A model generated the notes under the pieces. That model was given only the letters and a program-made list of their open reading frames with translations. It was not told the DNA's origin and searched no databases. Of a stretch of DNA of 6,221 bases, positions 5,790 to 6,221 are shown one piece after another. Numbering within the stretch: the first letter of the stretch is position 1; each line of letters opens with the position of its first letter. The translations under genes were made by a program, and so were the position numbers. Source of the DNA: Wenzhouxiangella sp. (GTDB lineage: Bacteria; Pseudomonadota; Gammaproteobacteria; Xanthomonadales; Wenzhouxiangellaceae); contig SKKV01000193.1 of NCBI GenBank assembly GCA_007123575.1, positions 1 to 6,221 on the forward strand, in the 5' to 3' direction.

Positions 5790-5806
5790 ATCGCCACGAT
5801 GGCGGT
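5790..5806 (-). terminator. Possible intrinsic terminator of the TRAP solute-binding gene
   Basis: On the minus strand, eight bases after the dctP stop, ACCGCCA and TGGCGAT can pair as a 7-bp stem (one G-T pair) with a 3-nt loop. TTGCTTT follows closely, a poor but T-rich tail. It would separate dctP transcription from the kinase promoter that follows directly. The weak T tract keeps confidence modest. Confidence 0.45.
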
Positions 5807-5814
5807 GTGTTTCC

Positions 5815-6221
5815 TCAAGAGCGATCAGCGAAGGCCGCCTTGCCGGCCTGAATGCGTTCGTAAATCTCGGCCGCCCGGCCACCAATCTGTTCAATCAAAA
5901 GCTCGGTCGCACCGGCACTGGCCGCGCGCCATTCGCGATGTTGCTGTTCGTTCAGATCATGAACGGTTACATTTGGATTAGCCCGCAAGCCACCCTCCAG
6001 GCGCGCAATCAAATCCCGCACATCGCGGCGCGTCTTGTCGACCGGGTCCAGGGTCTGGCGCACCTGGTTTCGAACCGCGTCATCAAGGCCGTGCCACCAG
6101 TCAGCATTGGCCACGATCAGGCCGGCGTCATAGGAATGGGCAGTCAGCATCAGGTGCGGTGCTTCGCTGGCAATACCTGCCATGGCGTACATGCCGACAC
6201 CGGATTGACCGCCGTCGATCA
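5815..6221 (-). CDS. TRAP transporter solute-binding protein, DctP family (C-terminal part, start beyond the right edge)
   Basis: The frame is open from the right edge to a TGA at 5817-5815, giving about 134 C-terminal residues. The sequence IDGGQSGVGMYAMAG near the edge, followed by APHLMLTAHSYDAGLIVANADWW, fits the DctP family segment in which the hinge/ligand region is followed by an LT-x-H strand and a residue-rich W...L helix. The remainder is the typical long C-terminal helical stretch, ending in IYERIQAGKAAF. DctP proteins bind organic acids or similar ligands in the periplasm and hand them to the DctQM membrane proteins. An internal ATG at 6192 is not a start, because the frame and homology continue upstream. 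No dctQ or dctM follows it, so they must lie upstream (beyond 6221) or elsewhere. The ligand cannot be read from this fragment. Confidence 0.85.
   Translation of the reverse strand, partial: IDGGQSGVGMYAMAGIASEAPHLMLTAHSYDAGLIVANADWWHGLDDAVRNQVRQTLDPVDKTRRDVRDLIARLEGGLRANPNVTVHDLNEQQHREWRAASAGATELLIEQIGGRAAEIYERIQAGKAAFADRS

Overview
The window is about 60% GC by impression. Its gene content (TRAP-type solute-binding protein, tandem MmgE/PrpD enzymes, HutC-type GntR regulator, chemotaxis-like kinase, CheY and CheX) fits a free-living, probably aquatic or marine proteobacterium, most likely a gammaproteobacterium. This placement is an inference from gene types and style; no rRNA or other marker is present.

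Layout from left to right. Positions 1-1893 hold two MmgE/PrpD-family genes on the minus strand, joined by an ATGA stop/start overlap. The downstream one runs off the left edge. Positions 1894-2018 are a compact divergent control region with candidate promoters in both directions, a 28-bp element and a 7-bp-stem palindrome. Positions 2019-2765 encode a GntR/UTRA transcription factor on the plus strand. Positions 2779-5675 are a tight three-gene minus-strand operon: a membrane-bound CheA-like kinase, a stand-alone CheY-like receiver and a CheX-type phosphatase. Positions 5676-5814 are intergenic and contain a second copy of the 28-bp element and a likely dctP terminator. Positions 5815-6221 are the C-terminal part of a TRAP transporter solute-binding protein (DctP family) on the minus strand.

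How the parts may work together (inference). A TRAP transporter imports an organic acid. The two MmgE/PrpD enzymes (a family of dehydratases, decarboxylases, epimerases and isomerases of carboxylic acids) process it. The GntR/UTRA protein senses a small ligand and controls the cluster. The strongest sequence evidence for a link is a 28-bp element, 25/28 identical, lying immediately upstream of both the mmgE/prpD operon and the kinase operon in the same orientation. In both copies it includes a -10-like hexamer followed by the palindrome GTCCGGAC. This suggests that the catabolic genes and the signalling cassette form one regulon.

The most unusual part is the signalling cassette. The kinase has a periplasmic PilJ/NarX-like domain, a PAS domain, an HPt domain and a CheA-type ATPase domain. 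It lacks a CheW-like domain and any receiver of its own. It is followed by a receiver without an output domain and by a CheX with the phosphatase motif ExxN. It looks like a self-contained chemotaxis-derived phosphorelay inserted between a transporter gene and its putative catabolic genes.
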